Positions 9,758-19,071 of a stretch of DNA of 64,000 nucleotides are shown in pieces. The notes beneath the pieces are model-generated. The model saw only the letters and a list, made by a program, of their open reading frames with translations, was not told the DNA's origin and made no database searches. A program made the position numbers and the translations under genes. The stretch is from Acinetobacter tjernbergiae DSM 14971 = CIP 107465 (GTDB lineage: Bacteria > Pseudomonadota > Gammaproteobacteria > Pseudomonadales > Moraxellaceae). Location: the NCBI RefSeq assembly GCF_000374425.1, contig NZ_KB894353.1, positions 227,581-291,580 of the forward strand, given 5' to 3'. Within the stretch, counting starts at the first letter, position 1. Each line of letters opens with the position of its first letter.

Positions 9758-10012
9758 TTAAGCTTCAACAGTTACATAGCGACGGCCAAATTGACCTTTC
9801 ACTTCAAATTTTACTACGCCGTCAGCAGTAGCAAATAAAGTATGGTCACGACCCATACCAACATTTGCACCAGCGTGGAACTCAGTACCACGTTGACGAA
9901 CGATGATGTTACCAGCAGTTACAGTTTGACCACCGTAAATTTTAACACCAAGCATTTTAGGGTTCGAATCACGACCGTTCTTCGTCGAACCACCGGCTTT
10001 TTTAGTTGCCAT
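9758..10012 (-). CDS. rpmA: 50S ribosomal protein L27
   Basis: An 84-aa protein of the large subunit whose N-terminal tail reaches the peptidyl-transferase centre. [29 protein letters not shown] and [24 protein letters not shown] are the canonical L27 sequence. It follows rplU by 19 bases in the usual rplU-rpmA operon. Confidence 0.98.
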   Translation of the reverse strand: MATKKAGGSTKNGRDSNPKMLGVKIYGGQTVTAGNIIVRQRGTEFHAGANVGMGRDHTLFATADGVVKFEVKGQFGRRYVTVEA

Positions 10013-10031
10013 GTCTCATTACTCCTCGTGA

Positions 10032-10343
10032 TTAGCCTGAAATAGCTGTAATTTTCAACTCAGTAAACCATTGACGGTGACCTTGTTGCTTACGATAGTG
10101 CTTACGACGACGCATTTTGATGATGCGAATTTTGTCGTGACGACCATGGCTAACTACTTCTGCAGTTACTTTTGCGCCAGCTACAACTGGAGCACCGATT
10201 TGAATGCTCTCACCGCTTACAACCATTAATACGTCATCAAACGTAATCGTTGAACCAGTTTCTGCTTTCAATAATTCTACTTTAAGGGTTTCACCCTCAA
10301 CAACACGGTGCTGTTTACCACCGCTTTGGATTACTGCGTACAT
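10032..10343 (-). CDS. rplU: 50S ribosomal protein L21
   Basis: A 103-aa large-subunit protein that binds 23S r[26 protein letters not shown] at the start and [32 protein letters not shown] at the end are the family signatures. The reading frame stays open for 59 further codons upstream, but the family begins exactly at the ATG at 10343, so the extension is rejected. Confidence 0.98.
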   Translation of the reverse strand: MYAVIQSGGKQHRVVEGETLKVELLKAETGSTITFDDVLMVVSGESIQIGAPVVAGAKVTAEVVSHGRHDKIRIIKMRRRKHYRKQQGHRQWFTELKITAISG

Positions 10344-10790
10344 AATGTACTCCAACATGCCCGTGTCGTCGTGCCGATAAAGGGATATATCGTTCTTAAG
10401 ACGATCGCCACTGGGGTTATACAAGGGGACAAATTTTAAGTGAAAATTGATCAAACAACAAGTCATTTTGCACAAATGCAAACATATTGCTAAGTTGCTT
10501 GGATTTTTGAATGAAATCAATTAGATTGATGTCGCCTGTTTTGGTTGATTCTGATCAAAATTTGAAATACATTTTTTAAAACAAATTGCGACAATAACAA
10601 ACTGTGTTTTTACAAAGTCATAAGTAGAGTGATAACGGTTGGTAGAGAATTTCTTTTTTTGCCTAAATTAAAACCAAAAAACTCATCATCATGTTTTAAA
10701 TGACAGATTACACAGCCTGTATAACTGTTTAGCAGTAGATTAATTGATACACTTAGCAACATTATCCACCTATACGAGATTTTCCTTCAG
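10344..10790. other. Divergent promoter region rplU-rpmA / ispB
   Basis: About 450 bases between divergent operons. The part next to rplU (about 10344-10440) is relatively GC-rich and would be the untranslated leader of the ribosomal transcript. The remainder is AT-rich. I see no gene, repeat or clear operator. Confidence 0.45.
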
Positions 10791-11768
10791 ATGGTTATCG
10801 ATTTTAAGCAAGACATTCTCTCCCCTGTTGCGACAGATTTTGCTGCGATGGATCACCTGATCAATGAAGGAATCAGTTCTAAAGTTGGTCTTGTCATGTC
10901 AGTCAGCAAACATGTGGTTGAAGCAGGTGGTAAACGCATGCGCCCAATCATGTGCTTACTTGCTGCTCGTGCTTGTAATATCGCTAATATGGAACAAGCT
11001 CAACACTTAGCGGCCATTATCGAAATGCTGCATACAGCAACTTTAGTACATGACGATGTGGTTGATGAATCAAATTTGCGTCGTGGTCGTCCAACCGCAA
11101 ATGCGACTTGGAATAACCAAACTGCGGTTTTAGTCGGTGACTTTTTAATTGCACGTTCTTTTGATTTATTAGTCGACCTCAACAACATGACTTTATTGAA
11201 AGATTTCTCAGCTGGAACATGTGAAATTGCTGAAGGTGAAGTCCTTCAATTGCAATCACAACACCAACCAGAGACCACTGAAGAAACTTATTTGAGAATT
11301 ATTCATGGTAAGACATCACGTTTATTTGAACTTGCCACTGAAGGTGCCGCAATTTTAGCGGGTGCTGAAGAATATAGAGAACCACTACGCCGCTTTGCAG
11401 GTCATTTTGGCAATGCTTTCCAAATTATTGATGATATTTTAGACTATACCTCCGATGCGGAAACATTAGGTAAAAATATTGGTGATGATTTAATGGAAGG
11501 TAAACCCACTTTACCCTTAATTTCAGCCTTAGCTCATTCAACTGGTGATGATCATGCGATTATTCGTCGCAGTATCGCAACAGGTGGAATTGAACATTTA
11601 GATAAAGTGATTGAAATTGTTCATCACTCAGGTGGCTTAGACTACTGTCAAAAACGTGCTCAACAAGAAACGGATGCTGCTTTAGAAGCGTTAAAAGCGC
11701 TACCAGATAATGAATATCGCCAAGCATTGATTAATTTGACTTTAATGGCCTTACATCGACTTCAATAA
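10791..11768 (+). CDS. ispB: Octaprenyl-diphosphate synthase (polyprenyl synthetase)
   Basis: A 325-aa all-helical trans-prenyltransferase that extends farnesyl diphosphate with isopentenyl diphosphate to make the quinone side chain. The first Asp-rich motif is HDDVVDES (DDVVD 88-92) and the second is IIDDILDYTSD (DDILD 214-218), with GGKRMRP and GDFLIARSF between and before them. The ispB/rplU divergent arrangement is common in gammaproteobacteria. The prenyl length is not readable with certainty; Acinetobacter mostly makes ubiquinone-9, so a nonaprenyl product is possible. Confidence 0.92.
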   Translation: MVIDFKQDILSPVATDFAAMDHLINEGISSKVGLVMSVSKHVVEAGGKRMRPIMCLLAARACNIANMEQAQHLAAIIEMLHTATLVHDDVVDESNLRRGRPTANATWNNQTAVLVGDFLIARSFDLLVDLNNMTLLKDFSAGTCEIAEGEVLQLQSQHQPETTEETYLRIIHGKTSRLFELATEGAAILAGAEEYREPLRRFAGHFGNAFQIIDDILDYTSDAETLGKNIGDDLMEGKPTLPLISALAHSTGDDHAIIRRSIATGGIEHLDKVIEIVHHSGGLDYCQKRAQQETDAALEALKALPDNEYRQALINLTLMALHRLQ

Positions 11769-11782
11769 TTTTATGAGTGCCT

Positions 11783-13834
11783 ATGCATCTAACTTTATCT
11801 GATTTATTTTTAAAAATGCAGGAACAGCTTGATCAAAACCAAGCTGTTCTTGATGAAAATCTTCTCATCGAATTGGTTAACCGCTTACGACCACAACATC
11901 CAAAGGACGCGGAGCAAGTCAAACAGCAAATTAAAAGCTTGATTAAAATATTATTATTGACACCAAATTCAGCAAATTTACTACAAAATTTCTTACTTAA
12001 ATTAATAAGCCAATATAAACAAATTAGCTTATATGCTGATAGTGGTATTCTTTCACTGGATGGTTTTTGGAATCAACTCAGTCAACGCCTCGGTGCACAT
12101 TTTCTGCCTCTGGTTGAGGATGGTGATCAACTCAAAATACTGGTAGGAAAAGTCTTTCATCAAGAAACAGATAGTGAATGGCTAGATCTCATCGATAATC
12201 AGGATTGGATTACTTTACTTAATCTACTGAATGAAAGCCAAAGTTATACTGTTGAAGATCAAATTTCTAAGACTGAACTAGTCAAAGCCATTACCGTTCT
12301 ATCTTATCGTATTAGTGGTATTGGTTTATATCCCGAATTTATTGATGCTCAACCCGACCTCACTGAATATGAATCTCCTTTTTTGGTTCAAAATCGAGAA
12401 ATTGTAGAATTCATCGAAAAGTATAAAAAACAAATTGATGACCCAAATACCGTCATCGTACTGCCTCCACCCGATGCATCTCAGGCATTTGTGATGCTAG
12501 ATCAGTGCCGTGAGGTGGTACTCAAAATTCGCCGCGCAACCAAACGTATTGGTGTCAGTGTGAGTTTGACCTATTTATTGTCTTTACTAGAGCAGGCAAT
12601 TGACCGTATTGAACTCTTGCTCAGTTTATTAGTAAGTAAAAATGACATACGTTATCTTACACTTGGTGAACTTCTTAGTGACTTCACAAAAGCACATTAT
12701 GATGAAAAAAGTGTTCGCCATTTACTCAGTTCAACCAGCGAATTGATTGCATTACAAGTAACTGAAAATGCTAGTAAAACAGGCGAACACTATGTCAGTA
12801 CTGATAAAGCTGGTTTTTGGGGAATGTATAAAGCTGCCGCGGGTGCAGGTGCGATTATTGCCACTATGGCGACCCTAAAGATTTTAACTGCTCGTTTAGT
12901 TTTAGCGCCTTTCACACATGCATTTTTATACAGCATGAACTATGCCTTAGGCTTCATGTTGATCCATGTCTTGCATTTTACCGTTGCGACCAAACAACCC
13001 GCTATGACAGCCGCAGCACTTGCAGCAACCGTGCAACATCAAAAAGGCAGTAAAACAGCTCAGATTGCTGAATTAGCCTCTTTGATTATTAATATTATCC
13101 GCACTCAATTTATTGCCATTCTTGGTAATATTTCAATTGCGATTCCTGTTGCGGCCTTCATTACTTTTTTATGGCAATACAATCTGCACGAACCTTTACT
13201 TTCATCAACAAAAGCAGCTAAGACTTTACATGATCTAAATCCTTTCACGTCTTTAGCCGTTCCTCATGCTGCGATTGCAGGTGTCTGTTTATTTTTTTCA
13301 GGGTTACTTGCAGGTTATTTCGATAATTTAGCCATTTACCGAAAGGTTGGTCCTCGTTTAAAACAGCACCAGCGTTTGAAACGTTGGATCGGACAACAAC
13401 GCTTAGATAAATTTTCCAATTATATTGAAACCAATCTAGGCGCTTTGGCTGGTAATTTCCTTTTTGGCATCATGTTGGGCAGCATGGGAACCATTGGTTT
13501 TATTCTCGGCTTACCTTTAGATATTCGTCATATCGCTTTTGCTTCTGCCAACTTTATTCAGGGTCTGATGACCATCGGTAGTCCTGATATTGGTTTAATC
13601 ACTGTGTCATTCTTAGGGGTTATGCTGATCGGTCTAACCAATTTATTTGTGAGTTTTACGCTCACGATTATTGTTGCGCTTCGTGCTCGCCGTGTTCGTT
13701 TCGCCCAATGGAAGCCATTAGCCAAACTGGTCATCACACATTTTTTAACTCGACCAAGTGATTTCTTTTGGCCACCGGATCAACCTGTTCAGTTGGAAGA
13801 GCAAAGTAAGACTGAACAAAAAGTGCGACATTAA
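11783..13834 (+). CDS. Gcr-type membrane protein (PF10136 'site-specific recombinase')
   Basis: A 683-aa protein. The N-terminal half (about 1-340) is soluble and helical. The C-terminal half has several membrane segments, e.g. AGAGAIIATMATLKILTARLVLAPF, FIAILGNISIAIPVAAFITFLW, LAGNFLFGIMLGSMGTIGFILGLPLDIRHIAFASANF and ITVSFLGVMLIGLTNLFVSFTLTIIVAL. This matches the family annotated as 'site-specific recombinase' after gonococcal Gcr, but it has no tyrosine- or serine-recombinase residues and is more likely a membrane protein of unknown function. The start is uncertain between GTG 11777 and ATG 11783. It lies 14 bases after ispB and is probably co-transcribed. Confidence 0.8.
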   Translation: MHLTLSDLFLKMQEQLDQNQAVLDENLLIELVNRLRPQHPKDAEQVKQQIKSLIKILLLTPNSANLLQNFLLKLISQYKQISLYADSGILSLDGFWNQLSQRLGAHFLPLVEDGDQLKILVGKVFHQETDSEWLDLIDNQDWITLLNLLNESQSYTVEDQISKTELVKAITVLSYRISGIGLYPEFIDAQPDLTEYESPFLVQNREIVEFIEKYKKQIDDPNTVIVLPPPDASQAFVMLDQCREVVLKIRRATKRIGVSVSLTYLLSLLEQAIDRIELLLSLLVSKNDIRYLTLGELLSDFTKAHYDEKSVRHLLSSTSELIALQVTENASKTGEHYVSTDKAGFWGMYKAAAGAGAIIATMATLKILTARLVLAPFTHAFLYSMNYALGFMLIHVLHFTVATKQPAMTAAALAATVQHQKGSKTAQIAELASLIINIIRTQFIAILGNISIAIPVAAFITFLWQYNLHEPLLSSTKAAKTLHDLNPFTSLAVPHAAIAGVCLFFSGLLAGYFDNLAIYRKVGPRLKQHQRLKRWIGQQRLDKFSNYIETNLGALAGNFLFGIMLGSMGTIGFILGLPLDIRHIAFASANFIQGLMTIGSPDIGLITVSFLGVMLIGLTNLFVSFTLTIIVALRARRVRFAQWKPLAKLVITHFLTRPSDFFWPPDQPVQLEEQSKTEQKVRH

Positions 13835-13913
13835 TCAAATTTTGTTATGTTTTTTTACTGAGCCTTATAAAAAGGTGAAAATGAAATTATCATAAAATTT
13901 CAAGACTTGACCA

Positions 13914-13937
13914 AAAGTGTACTCACGAGTACACTTT
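13914..13937. promoter_or_regulatory. Perfect palindrome upstream of the PAP2-adeIJK operon
   Basis: AAAGTGTACTC (13914-13924), AC, GAGTACACTTT (13927-13937) is a perfect inverted repeat with 11-bp arms. It ends 49 bases before the PAP2 start codon. There is no U tract after it on either strand, so it is not an obvious terminator. Position and symmetry suit a TetR-type dimer. AdeN, a TetR regulator, represses adeIJK in A. baumannii, which makes it the first candidate; that link is inference. Confidence 0.6.
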
Positions 13938-13986
13938 GAAATATTCGATAACCCTGAACAATGGTTAAGCAAATAAAGAGGTTCGC

Positions 13987-14637
13987 ATGCCGTACCTATT
14001 GCTTTGTATTGGTTGCTTTTTTTTAGGATTCGGTGTGATTGGGTTCATTTTTTCCAACACATCAAATTTAGACCTTTTGAGTGTTCAAGCTTTTTTTGAA
14101 CACCGTTCATTGATGCTTAACCATGTAACAATTCTGCTTTCTCTCATCGGTGGAATGCCATTTTTATTATTTTTAACTACATTTTTGTGTATGTATCAAA
14201 CTTGGATTAAAAACTATAAGAATGTGATTTTTATCACTTTAAGTATAAGTGGAAGTATTGTGATTGGTTGGCTTCTGAAATGGAGTATTGATCGACCAAG
14301 ACCATTGGAGTTTTATCACTTGGTTCAAAGCTATGGCGCATCATTCCCAAGTGCCCATAGCCTTTATGCTGCAACCCTTGCGAGTTTAATGATGTTATTG
14401 CTTCAGCAACATAAGTACCGCACGAGTGTCATTTTAGTATCTACTTTGTGGTTTATTTTCATGGGGATATCTAGAGTTTATGCAGGGGTTCACTTTCCAA
14501 CTGATGTATTTGCAGGTTGGGGAATTGGGTTGATTTGGACTTCATTGCTTTGGTTTTGGCTGTATCAAAGCAATTTCAGCAACAATTTGTTTTTAGATAA
14601 GAAATCTAAATTGAGGTGGAATAATGATGTCGGCTAA
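13987..14637 (+). CDS. PAP2 superfamily membrane phosphatase
   Basis: A 216-aa inner-membrane lipid phosphatase with six hydrophobic segments. The three active-site motifs are intact: K98 to R105-P106 (KX6RP), PSAH (121-124) and SR-x5-H-x3-D (S162 to D173). Members dephosphorylate phosphatidic acid, phosphatidylglycerol phosphate or undecaprenyl diphosphate. AAAGAGG precedes the ATG. Its last 14 bases overlap adeI, so the gene is probably translated from the same message as the efflux operon. No role in efflux is established from sequence. Confidence 0.9.
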   Translation: MPYLLLCIGCFFLGFGVIGFIFSNTSNLDLLSVQAFFEHRSLMLNHVTILLSLIGGMPFLLFLTTFLCMYQTWIKNYKNVIFITLSISGSIVIGWLLKWSIDRPRPLEFYHLVQSYGASFPSAHSLYAATLASLMMLLLQQHKYRTSVILVSTLWFIFMGISRVYAGVHFPTDVFAGWGIGLIWTSLLWFWLYQSNFSNNLFLDKKSKLRWNNDVG

Positions 14638-15880
14638 GCTTTGGGCACCTGCCCTGACTGCTTGCGCATTAGCAACAAGCATTGCGCTTGTTGGTTGTAG
14701 CAAAGACCCTAAAGATGCACAGCAAACTGCTGCTGCACAAAAAATGCCACCTCCAGAAGTCGGTGTCATCGTTGCACAACCACAAAGCGTTGAACAAAAC
14801 GTTGAACTTTCAGGTCGAACGTCTGCATATCAAATTTCAGAAGTTCGACCACAAACAGGTGGTGTGATTTTAAAACGTTTATTTGCTGAAGGCAGTTATG
14901 TTCAAGCAGGTCAGGCGCTTTATGAAATTGATGCCAATACCAATCGTGCAACTGTAGACAGCGCGCGTGCAACCTTACTCCGTCAGCAAGCGAACCTAAA
15001 TGCGCTACGTGTCAAAGAAGGTCGTTATCGTCAACTTGTGGGGACAAATGCTGTTTCAAAACAAGAATATGATGATATTAATGCACAAGTGCAACTGGCT
15101 GAAGCTGACGTCGCAGCATCACAAGCAGCACTGAAAAATGCTGAAATTACGTTGGGCTATTCAACTGTACGCGCACCTATTTCAGGTCAATCGAGTCGCT
15201 CTTCTGTTACGTCTGGCGCTTTAGTTACAGCAAATCAAGCTGATCCATTAGTAACGATTCAACAACTTGATCCAATCTATGTCGATATTAATCAATCAAG
15301 TGCTGAGTTATTACGTCTGCGCCAACAACTCAATAAAGGGAGCTTAGACAATAGCAATAATACGCGTGTCAAAATTACCCTTGAAGATGGTTCAGATTAC
15401 CCACTCGAAGGACAACTTGCATTCTCTGGCGCAAGTGTAAATCCAGAAACTGGTACAGTGACTTTACGTGCGGTATTCCCAAATCCAAACCACTTGTTAT
15501 TACCAGGTATGTATGCAACTGCAAAAATTTCTCAAGCAGTTTTACCTAATGCTTACTTGATTCCACAAGCAGCCGTAACACGTTTACCAACTGGGCAAGC
15601 GATTGCTTTAATTGTAAATGCGAAAGGTGCAATTGAAACTCGACCAATCACAACAGTGGGCGTGAAAGGTCAAGACTGGATTGTTACTGATGGCTTAAAA
15701 GTGGGTGATAAAGTTGTTGTTGATGGTGTTGCGAAGGTCAAAGAGGGACAAGAAGTCTCTGCTAAACCTTATCAACCACAAGCAAAAGCACCACAAGGTC
15801 AAAATGCGACACCTCAAGCAACTGAACAAAAGCAAGTCAATTCACCAAAAGCTGAACAAAAAGCAACTTCACAAGCTTAA
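14624..15880 (+). CDS. adeI: AdeI: RND efflux periplasmic adaptor
   Basis: A 418-aa membrane-fusion protein of the AdeIJK tripartite multidrug pump. It has a lipobox ALVGC (Cys25), a split biotinyl-lipoyl domain (SGRTSAYQISEVRPQTGGVILKRLF... and LGYSTVRAPISGQSSRSSVTSGALV), an alpha-hairpin (about 105-165), a beta-barrel and a membrane-proximal domain (LIPQAAVTRLPTGQAIALIVNAKGAIETRPI). The sequence closely resembles A. baumannii AdeI as I remember it. It has a Q/A/K-rich C-terminal tail. GAGG sits 7 bases before the ATG, inside the end of the PAP2 gene. Confidence 0.96.
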   Translation: MMSAKLWAPALTACALATSIALVGCSKDPKDAQQTAAAQKMPPPEVGVIVAQPQSVEQNVELSGRTSAYQISEVRPQTGGVILKRLFAEGSYVQAGQALYEIDANTNRATVDSARATLLRQQANLNALRVKEGRYRQLVGTNAVSKQEYDDINAQVQLAEADVAASQAALKNAEITLGYSTVRAPISGQSSRSSVTSGALVTANQADPLVTIQQLDPIYVDINQSSAELLRLRQQLNKGSLDNSNNTRVKITLEDGSDYPLEGQLAFSGASVNPETGTVTLRAVFPNPNHLLLPGMYATAKISQAVLPNAYLIPQAAVTRLPTGQAIALIVNAKGAIETRPITTVGVKGQDWIVTDGLKVGDKVVVDGVAKVKEGQEVSAKPYQPQAKAPQGQNATPQATEQKQVNSPKAEQKATSQA

Positions 15881-15892
15881 GGGGTAGATTGC

Positions 15893-18800
15893 ATGGCTCA
15901 ATTTTTTATCCATCGTCCAATTTTTGCATGGGTGATTGCACTGGTCATTATGTTGGCGGGTATTCTCACGCTCACTAAAATGCCAGTTGCACAATATCCA
16001 ACCATTGCACCCCCTACGGTGACAATTTCTGCAACCTATCCTGGTGCTTCTGCTAAAACTGTAGAAAATACGGTCACCCAAATCATTGAACAACAAATGA
16101 ATGGTTTAGATGGCTTACGTTATATTTCTTCAAACAGTGCAGGAAACGGTCAAGCATCAATTAACTTAAACTTTGAACAAGGTATCGATCCTGATATTGC
16201 ACAAGTTCAAGTTCAAAATAAATTACAGTCTGCAACAGCACTTTTACCTGAAGATGTACAACGTCAAGGGGTAAGAGTAACCAAATCTGGCGCAAGCTTT
16301 ATGCAGGTTATTGCATTCTATTCACCAGATAACAATCTTTCTGCTTCAGACATTAAAGACTATGTAAACTCAAATATCTCTGAGCCACTGAGTCGTGTCG
16401 CAGGTGTCGGTGAGGTTCAAGTCTTTGGTGGTTCATATGCAATGCGTATTTGGCTAGACCCAGCAAAACTGACCAGTTTCAATCTAACGCCAGCAGATGT
16501 TGCAGCAGCTATTCGTGCGCAAAACGCCCAAGTTGCTGTAGGTCAATTAGGTGGCGCACCTGCAACATCAGGTCAGGTACTCAATGCAACAGTCAATGCA
16601 CAAAGCATGCTACAAACCCCTGAACAGTTTAAAAATATTTTCCTTAAAAATACGGCTGCTGGCGCACAAGTTCGCTTAAGTGATGTCGCACGTGTTGAAT
16701 TAGGTTCGGATAATTATCAATTCGATTCTAAGTTTAATGGTAATCCTGCGGGTGGTGTTGCAATCAAACTTGCAACAGGAGCAAATGCGCTTGATACAGC
16801 AAAAGCTGTTGAGAAACGTTTATCTGAGCTTCGTAATAACTATCCAACAGGTTTAAAAGACAAACTTGCTTATGACACAACACCGTTTGTTAAACTTTCG
16901 ATTGAAAGTGTCGTCCATACGCTGATTGAAGCAGTTATCCTTGTATTTATTGTGATGTTCCTGTTCTTACAGAACTGGCGCGCAACCATTATTCCAACGC
17001 TTGCTGTACCCGTGGTGGTATTGGGAACATTTGCCGTAATTAATATCTTTGGCTTTTCGATCAATACTCTCACCATGTTCGCAATGGTACTTGCCATCGG
17101 TCTATTAGTTGATGATGCGATTGTGGTGGTCGAGAACGTCGAACGCGTAATGCAAGAAGAGCATTTAGAACCTGTACCTGCAACTGAAAAGTCAATGAGT
17201 CAGATTTCTGGTGCTTTGATTGGTATTACCAGTGTATTAACAGCGGTATTCGTACCAATGGCATTCTTTGGTGGAACAACTGGGGTCATTTACCGTCAGT
17301 TCTCCATCACTCTAGTCACAGCAATGATTTTGTCTTTAATTGTTGCATTAACCTTTACCCCCGCCCTTTGTGCAACGTTGTTAAAACAACACGATCCAAA
17401 CAAGCCAGAAAGCAACAATATTTTTGCACGTTTCTTCCGTTGGTTTAACCGCAGCTTCGATAAGCTATCAGTGAAATATCAAGGTGGTGTCAATCGTATG
17501 ACCCATCATAAAATTTTCTCTGGTGTTGTTTATATTGCCGTCATTGCGAGTTTGGTTGGTTTATATAAGGCGTTGCCATCTTCTTTCTTACCCGAAGAAG
17601 ATCAGGGCGTGGTCATGACTTTAGTTCAGTTACCACCAAGTGCGAGTCTTGAACGTACGGATAAAGTCATCACAACAATGACGGGTTACTTCTTAAATAA
17701 GGAAAAAGAACACGTAGAGTCAATCTTTACGGTCTCTGGTTTCTCATTTACGGGAGTCGGTCAAAACGCAGGTCTTGCATTTATTAAACTGAAAGACTGG
17801 AGTGAACGTACCACACCTGAATCACAAATTGGTGCCATCATTCAACGTGGTATGGCACTCAATATGATTGTAAAAGATGCCTCTTACATCATGCCATTGC
17901 AGTTACCTGCAATGCCTGAGTTAGGTGTGTCATCAGGATTTAACATTCAATTAAAAGATGTGAGTGGTCAAGGTCATGACAAGCTGATTGCTGCGCGGAA
18001 TGCTGTTTTAGGCATGGCATCACAAGACAAGCGTCTTGCAGGTGTTCGTCCAAATGGTCAGGAAGATACACCTCAGTATCAAATTATGGTTGATCAAGCA
18101 CAAGCTGGTGCAATGGGTATCAGTATCAGCGATATAAACAGCACCATGAGCATGGCTTGGGGTGGTTCTTATATCAATGACTTCGTCGATCGTGGTCGTG
18201 TCAAAAAAGTTTATGTTCAGGGCGAAGCGGATACACGCATGATGCCTGAAGACTTAAACAAATGGTATGTACGTAATAACAAAGGCGAAATGGTTCCGTT
18301 CTCAGCATTTGCCAAAGGTGAATGGACGTATGGTTCACCTCGTTTAGAGCGCTATAACGGCGTTTCATCCGTAAATATCCAAGGTACACCTGCGCAAGGT
18401 GTCAGCTCTGGTGATGCAATGTTGGCAATGGAAGAAATCATTGGGAAGTTACCATCAATGGGCTTACAAGGTTTCGACTACGAATGGACAGGTTTATCTT
18501 TAGAAGAACGTGATTCTGGTAATCAGACGCTTCCTTTGCTAATTCTTTCGTTATTGATCGTATTCCTATGTCTTTCTGCACTATATGAAAGTTGGGCCAT
18601 TCCAATTTCTGTATTGTTAGTTGTACCTTTAGGTATTATTGGTGCATTTACATTGACATGGTTAGGTATGGTGATTAAAGGTGATCCAAACTTATCCTTT
18701 AATATTTACTTCCAAGTCGCGATCGTAGCAGTCATAGGTCTTTCTGCCAAAAATGCAATTTTAATTGTAGAATTTGCAAAAGAATTGCAGGAACAAGGTG

Positions 18801-19066
18801 AAGATCTATTCGATGCAACCTTACATGCTGCAAAAATGCGTTTACGCCCAATTATTATGACCACACTTGCTTTTGGTTTTGGTGTTTTACCATTAGCGCT
18901 TGCAAGTGGTGCGGGTGCAGGTAGCCAACACTCTGTTGGTTATGGTGTACTTGGTGGTGTAATTTCTTCAACACTTTTAGGTATCTTCTTCATCCCTGTG
19001 TTCTTCGTGTGGATTCGTAGTATCTTTAAGTACAAACCTAAAACTTTAAATACTCAGGAGCATTGA
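15893..19066 (+). CDS. adeJ: AdeJ: RND multidrug efflux transporter
   Basis: A 1057-aa HAE1-family inner-membrane proton antiporter, the pump of AdeIJK. It has twelve membrane helices and two large periplasmic loops. The proton-relay pair D407-D408 is in GLLVDDAIVVVENVERVM, and the TM10 lysine is in GLSAKNAILIVEFAKE. The N-terminus MAQFFIHRPIFAWVIALVIMLAGILTL is typical. It expels beta-lactams, quinolones, tetracyclines, chloramphenicol and other compounds with AdeI and AdeK. It starts 12 bases after adeI, with AAGGGG in front. Confidence 0.97.
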   Translation: MAQFFIHRPIFAWVIALVIMLAGILTLTKMPVAQYPTIAPPTVTISATYPGASAKTVENTVTQIIEQQMNGLDGLRYISSNSAGNGQASINLNFEQGIDPDIAQVQVQNKLQSATALLPEDVQRQGVRVTKSGASFMQVIAFYSPDNNLSASDIKDYVNSNISEPLSRVAGVGEVQVFGGSYAMRIWLDPAKLTSFNLTPADVAAAIRAQNAQVAVGQLGGAPATSGQVLNATVNAQSMLQTPEQFKNIFLKNTAAGAQVRLSDVARVELGSDNYQFDSKFNGNPAGGVAIKLATGANALDTAKAVEKRLSELRNNYPTGLKDKLAYDTTPFVKLSIESVVHTLIEAVILVFIVMFLFLQNWRATIIPTLAVPVVVLGTFAVINIFGFSINTLTMFAMVLAIGLLVDDAIVVVENVERVMQEEHLEPVPATEKSMSQISGALIGITSVLTAVFVPMAFFGGTTGVIYRQFSITLVTAMILSLIVALTFTPALCATLLKQHDPNKPESNNIFARFFRWFNRSFDKLSVKYQGGVNRMTHHKIFSGVVYIAVIASLVGLYKALPSSFLPEEDQGVVMTLVQLPPSASLERTDKVITTMTGYFLNKEKEHVESIFTVSGFSFTGVGQNAGLAFIKLKDWSERTTPESQIGAIIQRGMALNMIVKDASYIMPLQLPAMPELGVSSGFNIQLKDVSGQGHDKLIAARNAVLGMASQDKRLAGVRPNGQEDTPQYQIMVDQAQAGAMGISISDINSTMSMAWGGSYINDFVDRGRVKKVYVQGEADTRMMPEDLNKWYVRNNKGEMVPFSAFAKGEWTYGSPRLERYNGVSSVNIQGTPAQGVSSGDAMLAMEEIIGKLPSMGLQGFDYEWTGLSLEERDSGNQTLPLLILSLLIVFLCLSALYESWAIPISVLLVVPLGIIGAFTLTWLGMVIKGDPNLSFNIYFQVAIVAVIGLSAKNAILIVEFAKELQEQGEDLFDATLHAAKMRLRPIIMTTLAFGFGVLPLALASGAGAGSQHSVGYGVLGGVISSTLLGIFFIPVFFVWIRSIFKYKPKTLNTQEH

Positions 19067-19071
19067 TCGTG

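Noticed and set aside
10344..10520. 59-codon N-terminal extension of L21
   Set aside because: All L21 proteins begin at [11 protein letters not shown]; the extension is leader sequence that happens to lack stops.
11783..13834. Treating the 'site-specific recombinase' as part of a mobile element
   Set aside because: The protein is a multi-helix membrane protein with no recombinase catalytic residues, and it sits in a stable chromosomal context behind ispB.
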